From: CAYUNA01 sp047629355
GTDB taxonomy: Bacteria; Bacteroidota; Bacteroidia; Chitinophagales; Saprospiraceae
Reading direction: 5' to 3'
Assembly: GCA_047629355.1 (NCBI GenBank)
Contig: JBLHWU010000019.1
Coordinates: forward strand, 1-40,566
DNA: 40,566 nt
This document shows positions 8,384 to 17,053 of this stretch, piece by piece. The notes under the pieces are model-generated. The model was not told where the DNA came from. It ran no database searches and saw only the letters and a list, made by a program, of their open reading frames with translations. Each line of letters starts with the position of its first letter. Position 1 is the first letter of the stretch. Position numbers and translations under genes: made by a program.

Positions 8384-9685
8384 TCAGGAAAGGACATCTT
8401 TTCGCATTTTTAAAATAATTTCCTGCTCATTTTTATCCAATCCCTTAAACTTCCTTGCCCATTTCCAACCCTCCATCTTTCCCTTCCAAACAATATAAAA
8501 ATACCCCCAAAATGGTAAAATACTACAAATTTCAACCCCAATCCAACCCCAAAAAATCGCCAAAGGAATCAACAAAAGCAACCAATAACAAAAGTAAAAA
8601 ATCAAGCCAATCGGTGCGCGATAAGAGGCGTAATCCTCAGGCATTTTTGCTATTTTTTTGGAAAATTTCTTAGCATATAAAACCGGAGTACAATTGATAA
8701 GAAAACCTAATAACGCAGGAATTGCACCCAATAAAATAAATAAAAAGCGGCTAAAATTAGCCGCTTCTGGTCGCGCTACACCAAAATCATCAAGCTTCAA
8801 GTCCTTTAATTTTTTCAAATAATTAGCAACGTTTTGCCGCAAATTTTCTTTCTTTGCATCGTCCAATTCATTCACTTTTTGTGCAATCGCCAATTCTTCT
8901 TGCAATGGTTTTTTATTCCTGATTTCGACGATTGGCAAAACGTTTTCCTTCCGATTGTTTCGATTAAAATCCAGCAAATGATTGACCAAAGCATCATCCG
9001 CTTCCTGATTGACGTGAATGACGCGTTCCAACAATCCTTCTCCAATATCTTTCGTCAGTTTAGTAATCGCTTTACGGTCGTGTTCTTCATGCAATGCCGT
9101 ATAATCTTTCAACCAAAGCGGCGGTGCCACGTCAATCATCAAATCTGACCGATATTTAGTCGCTTCAGTATAATTTACGCCGACATTGATAATCGCCAAG
9201 TCATCCCGTTTCGTTTTTTCCAAATAGGCAAATGCCATCCGTGCTGCCCCTTTCTGAATTGGACGTACCCGTTTTTCATTTTTTCTAACGCCTTCCGCAA
9301 GGATTAAAATAATTTCTCCTTCTGTCAATTTTCGATTCACCGTTTCCATCGTTTCCGTATTTTGGCGCAAGCTGGAAAAGCCGCCACCGTCCCGCAATCG
9401 GAAAATCGGAATCATCTTCATTTCATGCAAAAACCATTTTAAAAACGGCGTCGAAAATATATTCCCCTTCAAAATAAAATGAATGTCTCGCTTGAACAAT
9501 ACCCCAATAATCGCAGGTTCAGTGAATGCAGTTGGATGATTTACTGCCATTAAAACAGGGCCTGTTTTTGGCAAGTTATGGGAATTCGTGAAATAGATTT
9601 TTCGATAATAAACCCGAAAAGCGATTTTCATTCCGTATTTTAAAATATAATAAACCATAGAATAGACGAGTAATTTTAGGCTCAT
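8384..9685 (-). CDS. Lysophospholipid acyltransferase family protein (PlsC-like) with C-terminal membrane region
   Basis: Probable membrane acyltransferase of 433 residues that acylates glycerol-3-phosphate, lysophosphatidate or another lipid. The acyltransferase domain is at about residues 35-240. Block I is NHPTAFTEPAIIG, with the catalytic His and an acid at the expected spacing. A later block reads LAEGVRKNEKRVRPIQKGAA and matches the glycine-acid substrate-binding motif. Three hydrophobic stretches near residues 305-400 (RFLFILLGAIPALLGFLI, LIFYFCYWLLLLIPLAIFW, LPFWGYFYIVW) should span the membrane. The family is known as an extended variant of PlsC in Bacteroidota. The start codon region is itself part of an inverted repeat (9671-9830). 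Confidence 0.85.
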   Translation of the reverse strand: MSLKLLVYSMVYYILKYGMKIAFRVYYRKIYFTNSHNLPKTGPVLMAVNHPTAFTEPAIIGVLFKRDIHFILKGNIFSTPFLKWFLHEMKMIPIFRLRDGGGFSSLRQNTETMETVNRKLTEGEIILILAEGVRKNEKRVRPIQKGAARMAFAYLEKTKRDDLAIINVGVNYTEATKYRSDLMIDVAPPLWLKDYTALHEEHDRKAITKLTKDIGEGLLERVIHVNQEADDALVNHLLDFNRNNRKENVLPIVEIRNKKPLQEELAIAQKVNELDDAKKENLRQNVANYLKKLKDLKLDDFGVARPEAANFSRFLFILLGAIPALLGFLINCTPVLYAKKFSKKIAKMPEDYASYRAPIGLIFYFCYWLLLLIPLAIFWGWIGVEICSILPFWGYFYIVWKGKMEGWKWARKFKGLDKNEQEIILKMRKDVLS

Positions 9686-9830
9686 GGATTAATTTAGTGG
9701 AGGGACGAAAATTTACAATTTTTCGTCCCTCCACTAAGAGTGCCGCGCCGCCTGCGCGAGGATGGTTTTTACCCCTCAAACTCCCTTTGTCAAAACACCT
9801 CCACTAAATTCATCCATGAGCCTAATTTTA
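9671..9830. repeat. Inverted duplication around the acyltransferase start codon
   Basis: The minus-strand start region of the acyltransferase gene (9671-9702) recurs inverted at 9798-9830 with one mismatch over about 26 bases, so ATGAGCCTAA occurs on both strands. Between the arms are a stem of about 18 bp (AGTGGAGGGACGAAAA / TTTTCGTCCCTCCACT, 9694-9737) and a partial GTTTGAGG-family element at about 9746-9797 that shares CTCAAACTCCCTTTGTCAAA with other copies. Confidence 0.75.
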
Positions 9831-9892
9831 TTGTTTTGTTGGAGGGCGAAGGTAAGAAAATTCGCTATATTTACGGCGAAATATATCAATCT

Positions 9893-11226
9893 ATGGAAAA
9901 CAATAACGCATCAAAACTCTCCAAATGGCTCGAATTCTTGCAGCAAGAAAGTTGGCAATTGGAGTTGGTTATTTCTGGATTCGCTATTTTTTTAGTCGGC
10001 AGTTTGGGCGACCCCTTAAATGTTTTGGGCAACCGAATGGAAGTTGCTTCGTCTGGATTTACCAATATTTCTTTTCTGATAATTCCTCTGGGTGTTTTAA
10101 ATGGGGCGTGGTTTTTCTTATTGATAAATTTGATTTTGCACATCATTTTACGGGGTTTGTGGATTAGTACGATTGGATTGCGCTATGTTTCTGGGGGCAT
10201 TGATTGGAAGGAATTGAATTTACACCCCAAATTTGAACGCTTTTTACAATCCAAAATAGGCAGCTATGATGAATACATTGAGTGATTAGAAAAACTGTGC
10301 AGCGTGGTATTTGCTTTTACCTTTATGATTGTTTTCATCTTGATTTCTTTTGGATTGTGGTTTTGCACATTAGGAGTAGTTATAGAATTCTTGGTTAAAG
10401 GACTACTGGAACCAATTTTACCCAGATTAGCTTATACGATTCTAGTTAGTTTTGTTGTCTTTTTTTCTTTTACGACTGGTCTTATTTATTTTTTCGATTT
10501 TCTAACTTTAGGTTGGCTGAAGCGCAAAAAATGGGCGAGTAAATTCTATTATCCAATTTATCGCTTTTATAGTTTTATTACTTTATCAAGCTTATATCGC
10601 CCGATTTATTACAATTTAATTAACCATAAATACGGACGAAACTTATCTAAATTATTGATTCCATATATTCTTATTGTGCTATTTTTTGCTTCAATTAGTG
10701 TTGAGTATCATCCACATTATCCAAAGGAGCACACTGATAAAAATCTTTTAAATAGCCTGAATTATGATGATGAAAGAGCCGATTTGAGTAGCTATATTGA
10801 TAAAATTAGCCTTCCTTCGAAATATGTTTCCAATGGATTTTTGGAAGTGTTCATCCATTATAATAGCAAGCGATACACTTACGCGGTAGAAAAAATATGC
10901 CCAGATTTAAAGCCTTTGCGCGAAGTGGGATACAAAGTGAATTTATTTTTGGCTGGAACGCACATGACAACCATGATTTATCGTCTGATTCTTCGCTACT
11001 TTGCGTACAAACCTTGTATCAAATCACTGTTGCCGACAGTTTGTTTACAGATTTAAATTATCACTTTTTTAGGTATGAAAAATACAATGAATTGGGCTTG
11101 AAAACCGTCATTGATGTCGATTATTTACCTCGTGGTGAGCATCTTTTAAAAGTAGACTTTCAAAAAAATGATAAGGATTCTTTGGTCTGGAAACAGCTAG
11201 AATTTATTCCCTTTTGGAAGGAGTGA
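9893..11226 (+). pseudogene. Conserved multi-pass membrane protein gene broken by a nonsense codon and a frameshift
   Basis: The three open pieces read as one protein of about 445 residues. The first (ATG at 9893, MENNNASKLSKWLEFLQQES) ends at an in-frame TGA at 10283-10285. Translation continues in the same frame with LEKLCSVVFAFTFMIVFIL, so a single CGA-to-TGA change would explain the break. A second break lies near the T-run at 10946-10950. One extra T there would join VNLF to FGWNAHDNHDLSSDSSLL and open the frame to the stop at 11226. At least four hydrophobic spans are visible (LELVISGFAIFLVG, ISFLIIPLGVLNGAWFFLL, FMIVFILISFGLWFCTLGVV, LIPYILIVLFFASISV), then a soluble C-terminal part. 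I do not recognise a function. The frameshift alone could be a sequencing error in a homopolymer. The TGA is harder to dismiss. Confidence 0.75.
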
Positions 11227-11229
11227 ATG

Positions 11230-11478
11230 CTAAATACGCGTCACTTTTTTCAAAAAATGAATCACCTTCGCTTCTGGCATTTCACAAGGCTTTAATAATT
11301 CTTGACTACTTGTGAGATAGTAATTTAAACTAATAAAATCTGTGCCGCCTAATTCTTCGGCATAGATTTTAAAAGATTTTCCTCGGTTGAAAATGGTTTT
11401 GGTAATGCCGTATTTCACATGATTATAAATGCCTTCTGAATAGCCGTCAGGGAGTTTTTTTATAAATGGTAAAAGCAT
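11230..11478 (-). CDS. Small conserved hypothetical protein downstream of selO
   Basis: A protein of 82 residues without signal or membrane segment. The core is YNHVKYGITKTIFNRGKS and YAEELGGTDFISLNYY, and the C-terminal part contains LKPCEMPEAKVIHFLKKV. The pattern resembles a short Bacteroidota family that I recall only as hypothetical. The gene starts 10 bases after the selO stop on the same strand, so the two are probably co-transcribed. The single Cys in KPCEMP might be functional, but nothing proves it. The end of the gene faces the broken membrane protein gene with four bases between them. Confidence 0.7.
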   Translation of the reverse strand: MLLPFIKKLPDGYSEGIYNHVKYGITKTIFNRGKSFKIYAEELGGTDFISLNYYLTSSQELLKPCEMPEAKVIHFLKKVTRI

Positions 11479-11488
11479 ATTTTAAAAT

Positions 11489-13063
11489 TTAAGAACTACA
11501 ACTCAACATCGAACAACCCACTTTCTCCCGCGCCCATTCTGGTCGTTTCGCATACCATTTCCCCATTTCAGGCTGTTCAGCATACGGCTGTTTTAATAAC
11601 TCAAACAACTCTGAAACAATAGAAAAATCACCCTTGTCCGCCGCATCAATCGCCACTTGCGCCATATAATTTCGCAGCACATATTTTGGATTGACCGCAT
11701 GCATTTTTTGCTGACGTTTTGCATCGTTTAGCGATTCTGTTTCTAATCGATTTTTATACAAAACAAACCAGTCATACCATTCGTCTAAAACTTCCTTATC
11801 TAATTCTTTTGGTTGATAAAAAGCGATGTTAACCAGTTCTAAAAATGCACCTTCTTTATCAATTTTATCCTCCTTTTTAAAATTAGCCAATTCTCTGAAA
11901 AATAGGGTTATATCCGTTTCGGTCAATTGCAAAACAGTTTGCAATTGCTCAATAATTTGTACGTCAACCTCCTCATTTTCAAACAAGCCTAACTTGCTTT
12001 TCATCATCGCCAAATACTGTTTTCCAAAATTAATCTGATACAGTTCTAAGGCATCTTCCAACGGCTTAACGTCCTCAATCAAGGGATAAAGCGCATTCGC
12101 CAACTGAACCAAATTCCAAAGTGCAACATTCGGTTGATTCTTAAAACGGTAGCGTTTCTCTCGCAAATCTGTTGTGTTCGGTGTCCAATCAGGGTCGTAA
12201 CCTTCCAGCCAACCATACGGGCCATAATCAATTGTCAAACCCAAAATCGACAAGTTATCAGTGTTCATCACACCATGTACGAAGCCGACGCGTTGCCAAT
12301 GAATGACCATGTCCAATGTCCGTTTAGCAACTTCTGCAAAAAACTGAGCATAGCCTTTTTTTGTACCACTTTTAATAGTTGGAAAATGGTGTCGGATGGT
12401 GAAATCTGTCAGCTTTTGCATCGTCTCTACATCCTTTCGTGCTGCGAATATTTGAAAATTTCCAAATCGAATAAATGAGGGGGCAATCCGACAAACCACC
12501 GCGCCTTTTTCATACGCAGGATTTCCGTCATACAGCATATCCCGCATCACTTCATCGCCCGTTAGCATCAGCGATAACGACCGCGTCGTCGGTACGCCCA
12601 AATGATACATCGCCTCGCTACACAAATGCTCTCGAACGGATGACCGCAGCACCGCCAAACCATCCGCTGTGCGCGAATACGGCGTCTCTCCAGAACCTTT
12701 CAATTGTAAGGCCCAACGCCTGCTTTCATGCTCCACTTCCGTCAAATTAATCGCTCGACCATCGCCCAATTGTCCTGCCCAATGTCCAAATTGATGACCA
12801 CCATAGCACATCGCATAAGGCTCGGTATTGTCCAGAACTTTCGCTCCCGAAAATACGTTTAAAAACTCTTCTGACTGCAAATCTTCTGATGTCAGACCAA
12901 GTAAATTCCCCACTTCTTCCGACGCATGAACCAGTACCGGCGCACCAGGAACACGAGGCGTAGCATTAGAGAAACAAGCCTTTTCAACTTGTCGCCGCGA
13001 CTGTTTTTTAATGGGGTCAGCGGGTAATTCTTTGTTAAACGTATCTTGAATATTCAGTTGCAT
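11489..13063 (-). CDS. selO: Protein adenylyltransferase SelO (YdiU family)
   Basis: Pseudokinase-fold enzyme of 524 residues that transfers AMP from ATP to Ser/Thr/Tyr of target proteins, with a known link to redox stress. Family hallmarks are CYGGHQFGHWAGQLGDGRA, LKGSGETPYSRTADG, the Asn-Asp segment GVMNTDNLSILGLTIDYGP and the C-terminal PEWA. The last residues are CSMLSCSS, so a Cys stands third from the end. That is where animal SelO carries selenocysteine and where E. coli YdiU has the Cys of its regulatory disulfide. The enzyme here is therefore the Cys form, and no Sec recoding is implied. It is followed by the 82-residue protein, probably in an operon. The 260 bp upstream hold no clear gene. 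Confidence 0.95.
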   Translation of the reverse strand: MQLNIQDTFNKELPADPIKKQSRRQVEKACFSNATPRVPGAPVLVHASEEVGNLLGLTSEDLQSEEFLNVFSGAKVLDNTEPYAMCYGGHQFGHWAGQLGDGRAINLTEVEHESRRWALQLKGSGETPYSRTADGLAVLRSSVREHLCSEAMYHLGVPTTRSLSLMLTGDEVMRDMLYDGNPAYEKGAVVCRIAPSFIRFGNFQIFAARKDVETMQKLTDFTIRHHFPTIKSGTKKGYAQFFAEVAKRTLDMVIHWQRVGFVHGVMNTDNLSILGLTIDYGPYGWLEGYDPDWTPNTTDLREKRYRFKNQPNVALWNLVQLANALYPLIEDVKPLEDALELYQINFGKQYLAMMKSKLGLFENEEVDVQIIEQLQTVLQLTETDITLFFRELANFKKEDKIDKEGAFLELVNIAFYQPKELDKEVLDEWYDWFVLYKNRLETESLNDAKRQQKMHAVNPKYVLRNYMAQVAIDAADKGDFSIVSELFELLKQPYAEQPEMGKWYAKRPEWAREKVGCSMLSCSS

Positions 13064-13323
13064 ATTAATTGGTTGCTTTTTTGTGAGCTATTTTCAAGCT
13101 CTTCCGTTCGTGGATTTCGCAGTTTCTTTTTTTTCGTCGAAAAATTCTATTTTCATACAAATTGCACAATTCCTCCGTTGCTTTCTCGATTTCTTCTACA
13201 TCTAAAAAGGTGAAATGGAGGTTTTTGTTTTGAAAAAAGGCCTTATAAGTTGAGTTTTATGACAACGAGCTGCGCCATAAAGCCGAATTCTTTTTTTTTA
13301 AATTGCATGAAAATAGATTGAAA

Positions 13324-13599
13324 TTACGCTACTTTATACGTCACTTTACAAGCTTGGCACTCATAAACGTTCTCTTTTTTCTTCAATTTAATGCCGACTA
13401 AGTTCTGCGCAGCATACGCTTGAATCCATCCTTTTTTCTCCGTTACATTGTTCAAATCAATGTGTTCATGGCTAATGGCCTCCATTAGTTTGCCTTCATA
13501 TTCTTGTTTTCCCCAACAGTTTGGACAAACGCTTTCAGGAGCTTCCATTTTTTCTTTGTTGCCTTTCAAATAATTAGCAACGGTATCAAGTAAACTCAT
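13324..13599 (-). CDS. Small zinc-ribbon protein, conserved hypothetical
   Basis: A protein of 91 residues with two CxxC pairs, CPNCWGKQEYEG near residue 25 and CQACKVTYK at the end, as in a zinc ribbon. The start MSLLDTVANYLKGNKEKMEA at 13599 is chosen. The longer reading from 13662 adds 21 residues that run into the terminal repeat of the adjacent MITE-like element. Similar small proteins with CPNCWGKQEY occur in other Bacteroidota without known role. It may bind nucleic acid or zinc, which is inference only. Confidence 0.75.
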   Translation of the reverse strand: MSLLDTVANYLKGNKEKMEAPESVCPNCWGKQEYEGKLMEAISHEHIDLNNVTEKKGWIQAYAAQNLVGIKLKKKENVYECQACKVTYKVA

Positions 13600-13631
13600 C
13601 GGTAGTATCTTTAATGGTGAAAAATGATGTG

Positions 13632-13827
13632 TTAAGTAACGGTGAAAGAATAACTCCGCCATCTGGCAACATTTATTTTGGTCTTTTTCTCCACTTCGGT
13701 CGAAATGACAAAAGATGTTTACTTTTTAAATAGGAGTTATCTATACATAATGACTGTTTAAAAAGTGGAAAATAAGAGCACAAGAAATACTTGATAGGTG
13801 GCGGAGTTATTTTTTTACCGTTACTAA
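13632..13827 (-). repeat. MITE-like element of the GTAACGGTAAAA family, minus orientation
   Basis: Both ends carry TTA(A)GTAACGGT...TAACTCCGCCA as an inverted repeat of about 30 bp. The interior, read on the minus strand, has TTATTTTCCACTTTT, AACAGTCATTATGTATAG, AAAAGTAAACATCTTTTGTC and CGACCGAAGTGGAG, the same order as in the copies at 23321-23510 and 36896-37092. No gene for movement is present. It lies between the zinc-ribbon gene and dinB. Confidence 0.85.
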
Positions 13828-13886
13828 GGGGGTTGATAATAAATAACTCCCTAGATGAAAACATTTTTATTAAAAAAATAGTTGTC

Positions 13887-14969
13887 TCAATCTTCCTCTT
13901 CAAAATCAAATTCCAACTGAATCCCCTCCCCAATATTCTCCTTTTCCAAATTAGAAACGGAGATGCCTAAAAGTCGAGCCGCTTCAAAATCCCCTTTATT
14001 TTGTTCCAGTAATTCATAAACCGTTTCCATCAACTTGTCTAAGTTACGAATTTCACTTTGGAAACTCTTACTTCTCGTAATTTGCTGAAAATCAGGTGTT
14101 TTAATCTTAATTGTCACCGTACGCCCGAAGTTTTGCATCTTTTTCATACAATCAAAAACGACCGTTGCAACATGTAACAACCGCTCTTTCATCTCCGCCA
14201 AATCTGAAATGTCTTCCGAAAAAGTACGCTCTGCCCCGATAGATTTACGAATGCGATTTGGATTGACTGGCCGCTTATCATCAGCCCGAACAATTCGATA
14301 ATAATGTCGCCCCGCTTTCCCAAAATAGGTCACCAATTTAATCTCTGTCATCTTTTTCAAATCTGCGCCTCGGTGAATGCCCATTTTGTGCATTTTCTTC
14401 GCAGTCACTTTACCGATACCAAAGAATTTTTCAATTTTCAATTGTTCTAAAAAAGGAATGGCTTCATCGGGGGGAATGACTTTATAGCCATTGGGTTTGT
14501 TAATATCTGACGCAACTTTTGCCAAAAATTTATTAAAGGAAATACCTGCAGACGCGGTAAGGTTAGTGGTTTGATTAATACGGTATAAAATTTCTTGTGC
14601 AATCAAAGTCGCAGAAAGTGGTCCTTTTTTTGGCTCGGTTACATCCAAAAATGCTTCGTCTAAAGACAGTGGTTCAACCAAATCGGTATACTCCAAAAAA
14701 ATAGCTCGAATCTGCTGCGACACTTCTTTATAAACATCAAAACGGTGCTTCACAAATATCAAGTCAGGACATTGTCGCTTCGCTGTAATGCTTGGCATTG
14801 CTGAGCGAACCCCATATTTTCGCGCCTCATAACTCGCTGATGCCACAACGCCACGCTTCGCCGAGCCGCCCACAGCCACAGGTTTTCCACGCAATTCTGG
14901 GAAATCCCGTTGCTCTACGGCTGCATAGAAAGCATCCATGTCAATGTGTATAATTTTCCGAGCAGTCAA
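13887..14969 (-). CDS. dinB: DNA polymerase IV (Y-family translesion polymerase)
   Basis: Error-prone DNA polymerase of 360 residues for bypass of lesions. The first catalytic Asp is in IIHIDMDAFYAAVEQRD, the steric region is GGSAKRGVVASASYEARK, and the second acidic motif is EPLSLDEAFLDVT. Helix-hairpin-helix residues include FFGIGKVTAKKMHKMGI. The C-terminus ends IQLEFDFEEED, where QLEFDF resembles a sliding-clamp binding motif. Length is normal. A perfect 32-bp hairpin lies 34 bases upstream of the start codon. No LexA box was identified. Confidence 0.96.
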   Translation of the reverse strand: MTARKIIHIDMDAFYAAVEQRDFPELRGKPVAVGGSAKRGVVASASYEARKYGVRSAMPSITAKRQCPDLIFVKHRFDVYKEVSQQIRAIFLEYTDLVEPLSLDEAFLDVTEPKKGPLSATLIAQEILYRINQTTNLTASAGISFNKFLAKVASDINKPNGYKVIPPDEAIPFLEQLKIEKFFGIGKVTAKKMHKMGIHRGADLKKMTEIKLVTYFGKAGRHYYRIVRADDKRPVNPNRIRKSIGAERTFSEDISDLAEMKERLLHVATVVFDCMKKMQNFGRTVTIKIKTPDFQQITRSKSFQSEIRNLDKLMETVYELLEQNKGDFEAARLLGISVSNLEKENIGEGIQLEFDFEEED

Positions 14970-15002
14970 GTCTTATTTTTACTTTTGTCATTCCGACGAT
15001 TC

Positions 15003-15079
15003 TTTGTCATTCCGACCGAAGTGGAGGAATCTAGTATGATAATCACGCTAGATTCCTCCACTTCGGTCGGAATGACAAA
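15003..15079. repeat. Perfect 32-bp inverted repeat upstream of dinB
   Basis: The arms 15003-15034 and 15048-15079 are exact reverse complements (TTTGTCATTCCGACCGAAGT...) around a 13-base loop. The palindrome lies between the end of the binding-protein gene and the start of dinB, both on the minus strand. It could end transcription of the former or affect the dinB leader. The inner sequence GACCGAAGTGGAG also occurs, as one arm only, inside the GTAACGGTAAAA elements. Confidence 0.9.
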
Positions 15080-15104
15080 AGCAATGGGAATAACAAATGA
15101 ACGT

Positions 15105-16895
15105 TTATTTTTTTAATTCCAAGTGTTGTGGATGAATCGTTGGCTTCACTTTCGATGGCGTACCTTCAAAACGCTTGTGAATCACCACTCGCTCTTTCGG
15201 CGCAAACAACATCAACCACGGCTGGTCATCATAAATGATTTCTTGCAACTCTCCCATCATGGCATATCGTTTTTTGTTGTCCAAAGTTACGCGAATGTTA
15301 TCAATTATTGCATCCGTTTCGTGCGTACCGAAGCCAGCGCGGTTAGAGCCGGCAGGCGTATCACTATCGGTGTGCCAGAGCTGCTTTGGGTCCATCGTTG
15401 CAAGTGGGTCAGCAGCACCTTGCATGCCCGCCATTTCAAAATCACGAGCAGGTAAGCGTTCTCGTAGAATGGAGCCAAAACTGATGTCTTCGGTCAAAAT
15501 TTCGATGCCAACTTTTGCACCACTATTTTTCATTATTTCCGCAAAATTTTTAGAAAATAACGTTCCAGTGCTCAAATAAGTTAAGCTCATGTTCACTTTT
15601 TCTCCATCAATTTCTTTGTCTCGCACACCGTCATTATCCGTATCATTCCAACCCGCTTCGTCCAATAATGCTGCTGCTTTTTTCAAATCAAAAGGAATAG
15701 GCTGCAAATCTTTTCGATAATAAGGGGCTTCTGCTGGAAACGGCGAAGCAATTGCTTTTCCATAACCGCCATAAACTACTTCTACCAATTTATCAATTTC
15801 TAAGAGGTGCGCCAATGCCCGACGAACACGTTTATCCGCTAATTTTGGACTTTTTCTATTTAGAATAGTATAAAAGAAGTTGAAGGTCTCAGGATTGTAA
15901 AAATTATACTTTTTAGCGACTTCTTTATCCTCTTTCAAACTATTAAATAAGTTAGAATTGATAGAAGAAACAGCATCCAAAGCTTCATCCTTAATCGCGG
16001 CGATAACTGCATTGTCATCTCTGATAGGCATGAAAATAATGGTATCGGGCTTTGCTTCCAACATGCTATTTTGACTCGCCAACTTATCACCCCACCAATT
16101 TTCTTTTTTCGCTAAAACGATTTTTTGCTTGTCCACCCATTCCACAAATTTGTAAGGGCCGCAGCCAGAAACAATTTCTCGATTAAATTTGGGAGAAGTA
16201 AATTGCTTCGCAAACTCATCAATTTTCGGATTGTTTTTCGCCAATTGTTCTGCTTTCATAGGGTCCGTCAAATCAGGAATCGCAATGCCATCCATCAAAC
16301 CAGTTGGGTCATAAATATGTTGTGGCATAATAATCATATTGCCCAAAGTAGCTTCCGCTAAAATGTATTTTTCACGCGTCAAAACGGTAAAACGCTTTGG
16401 GTTATCTGCATCTACCTGCACATCATAAATGTGTTCCAAATAAGGTGTAATCGCATCCGAAGGAACTTTTGGATTAAACAATGCTTTAATCGTAAACGCA
16501 TAATCCGTACCTGTTACAGGCTTTCCATTATCCCAAACAGCCTCGTCCAATAGCTCAAAAGTAATGGCTTGACCCTCAATATTTCCTGAATGGGTTAGTG
16601 CTTTTACTTCTGGTAAAGATTTTATTAAAAAAGGAGTCATTTGGATGGTTTCAGGGTCAAAATCCATCAAATATGGAAAAATATACTCTAAAACAACAAA
16701 TTCATAACCTGCCATATAAGCAGGATTCATGTATCGGGCATCAGATGGCAACCGAAAACGAACCGTATTGTCCTTGTGTTTATAATCAACTGTTTCTGAT
16801 TGTGCAACTGTATTTTCTTTCGGGTCTGTTTTACAACTAAAACAAAAAATGGAGGTGACTAACAACAAGGTTAGCAGTTTTGAGATAAAGTTCAT
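15105..16895 (-). CDS. ABC transporter substrate-binding lipoprotein, family 5 (oligopeptide type)
   Basis: Extracytoplasmic solute-binding protein of 596 residues, SBP_bac_5 family, likely for peptides or similar solutes. A lipoprotein signal is present (MNFISKLLTLLLVTSIFCFS, with Cys21 in CFSC). Family features are LLDEAVWDNGKPVTGTDYAF near residue 110, SGCGPYKFVEWVDKQKIVL, and the C-terminal block with DPLATMDPKQLWHTDS. It is longer than typical OppA. No permease or ATPase gene is adjacent, so it must work with subunits encoded elsewhere. A -7 box lies about 70 bases upstream. Confidence 0.9.
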   Translation of the reverse strand: MNFISKLLTLLLVTSIFCFSCKTDPKENTVAQSETVDYKHKDNTVRFRLPSDARYMNPAYMAGYEFVVLEYIFPYLMDFDPETIQMTPFLIKSLPEVKALTHSGNIEGQAITFELLDEAVWDNGKPVTGTDYAFTIKALFNPKVPSDAITPYLEHIYDVQVDADNPKRFTVLTREKYILAEATLGNMIIMPQHIYDPTGLMDGIAIPDLTDPMKAEQLAKNNPKIDEFAKQFTSPKFNREIVSGCGPYKFVEWVDKQKIVLAKKENWWGDKLASQNSMLEAKPDTIIFMPIRDDNAVIAAIKDEALDAVSSINSNLFNSLKEDKEVAKKYNFYNPETFNFFYTILNRKSPKLADKRVRRALAHLLEIDKLVEVVYGGYGKAIASPFPAEAPYYRKDLQPIPFDLKKAAALLDEAGWNDTDNDGVRDKEIDGEKVNMSLTYLSTGTLFSKNFAEIMKNSGAKVGIEILTEDISFGSILRERLPARDFEMAGMQGAADPLATMDPKQLWHTDSDTPAGSNRAGFGTHETDAIIDNIRVTLDNKKRYAMMGELQEIIYDDQPWLMLFAPKERVVIHKRFEGTPSKVKPTIHPQHLELKK

Positions 16896-16965
16896 GATTT
16901 ATTATTTATTTGAAAAATGTAATCAGTTAAAAAAGTAGCAGAGTCATCTATAATTTTCGATGGTT

Positions 16966-16973
16966 CAAAGATA
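16966..16973 (-). promoter_or_regulatory. Putative -7 box for the binding-protein gene
   Basis: On the minus strand this reads TATCTTTG, matching TAnnTTTG in full, 71 bases before the start codon. The best TTG upstream is further away than the usual 19-21 bases. Confidence 0.45.
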
Positions 16974-17053
16974 TTAAAGAATTTATAAAATTATAATATC
17001 AAAGCAATTTTACTTTTAAAAACATAATTGGACATCAACTGTTTCATAAAAAA

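Noticed and set aside
10280..10306. Recoding of the TGA in the membrane protein gene as selenocysteine or by read-through.
   Set aside because: No SECIS-like hairpin is evident, the context is not a redox motif, TGA ends other genes here, and a second frameshift in the same gene points to decay.
10940..10953. Programmed -1 frameshift at the T-run of the membrane protein gene.
   Set aside because: In the reading frame the bases do not form an X XXY YYZ slippery heptamer, and the gene already carries a stop codon upstream.
13065..13256. Open minus-strand frame of about 60 codons upstream of selO (YKAFFQNKNLHFTFLDVEEI and onward).
   Set aside because: It has no start codon, is closed upstream by a stop, and contains an A8 run. 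It may be a gene scrap, but nothing identifies it, so it is not called.
13673..13933. Frames of 64-86 codons sharing LKSKHLLSFRPKWRKR at 13673-13933 (minus) and 36857-37051 (plus).
   Set aside because: They share sequence only because both lie in copies of the same MITE-like repeat. Each runs across the element ends into unrelated sequence, so they are not genes.
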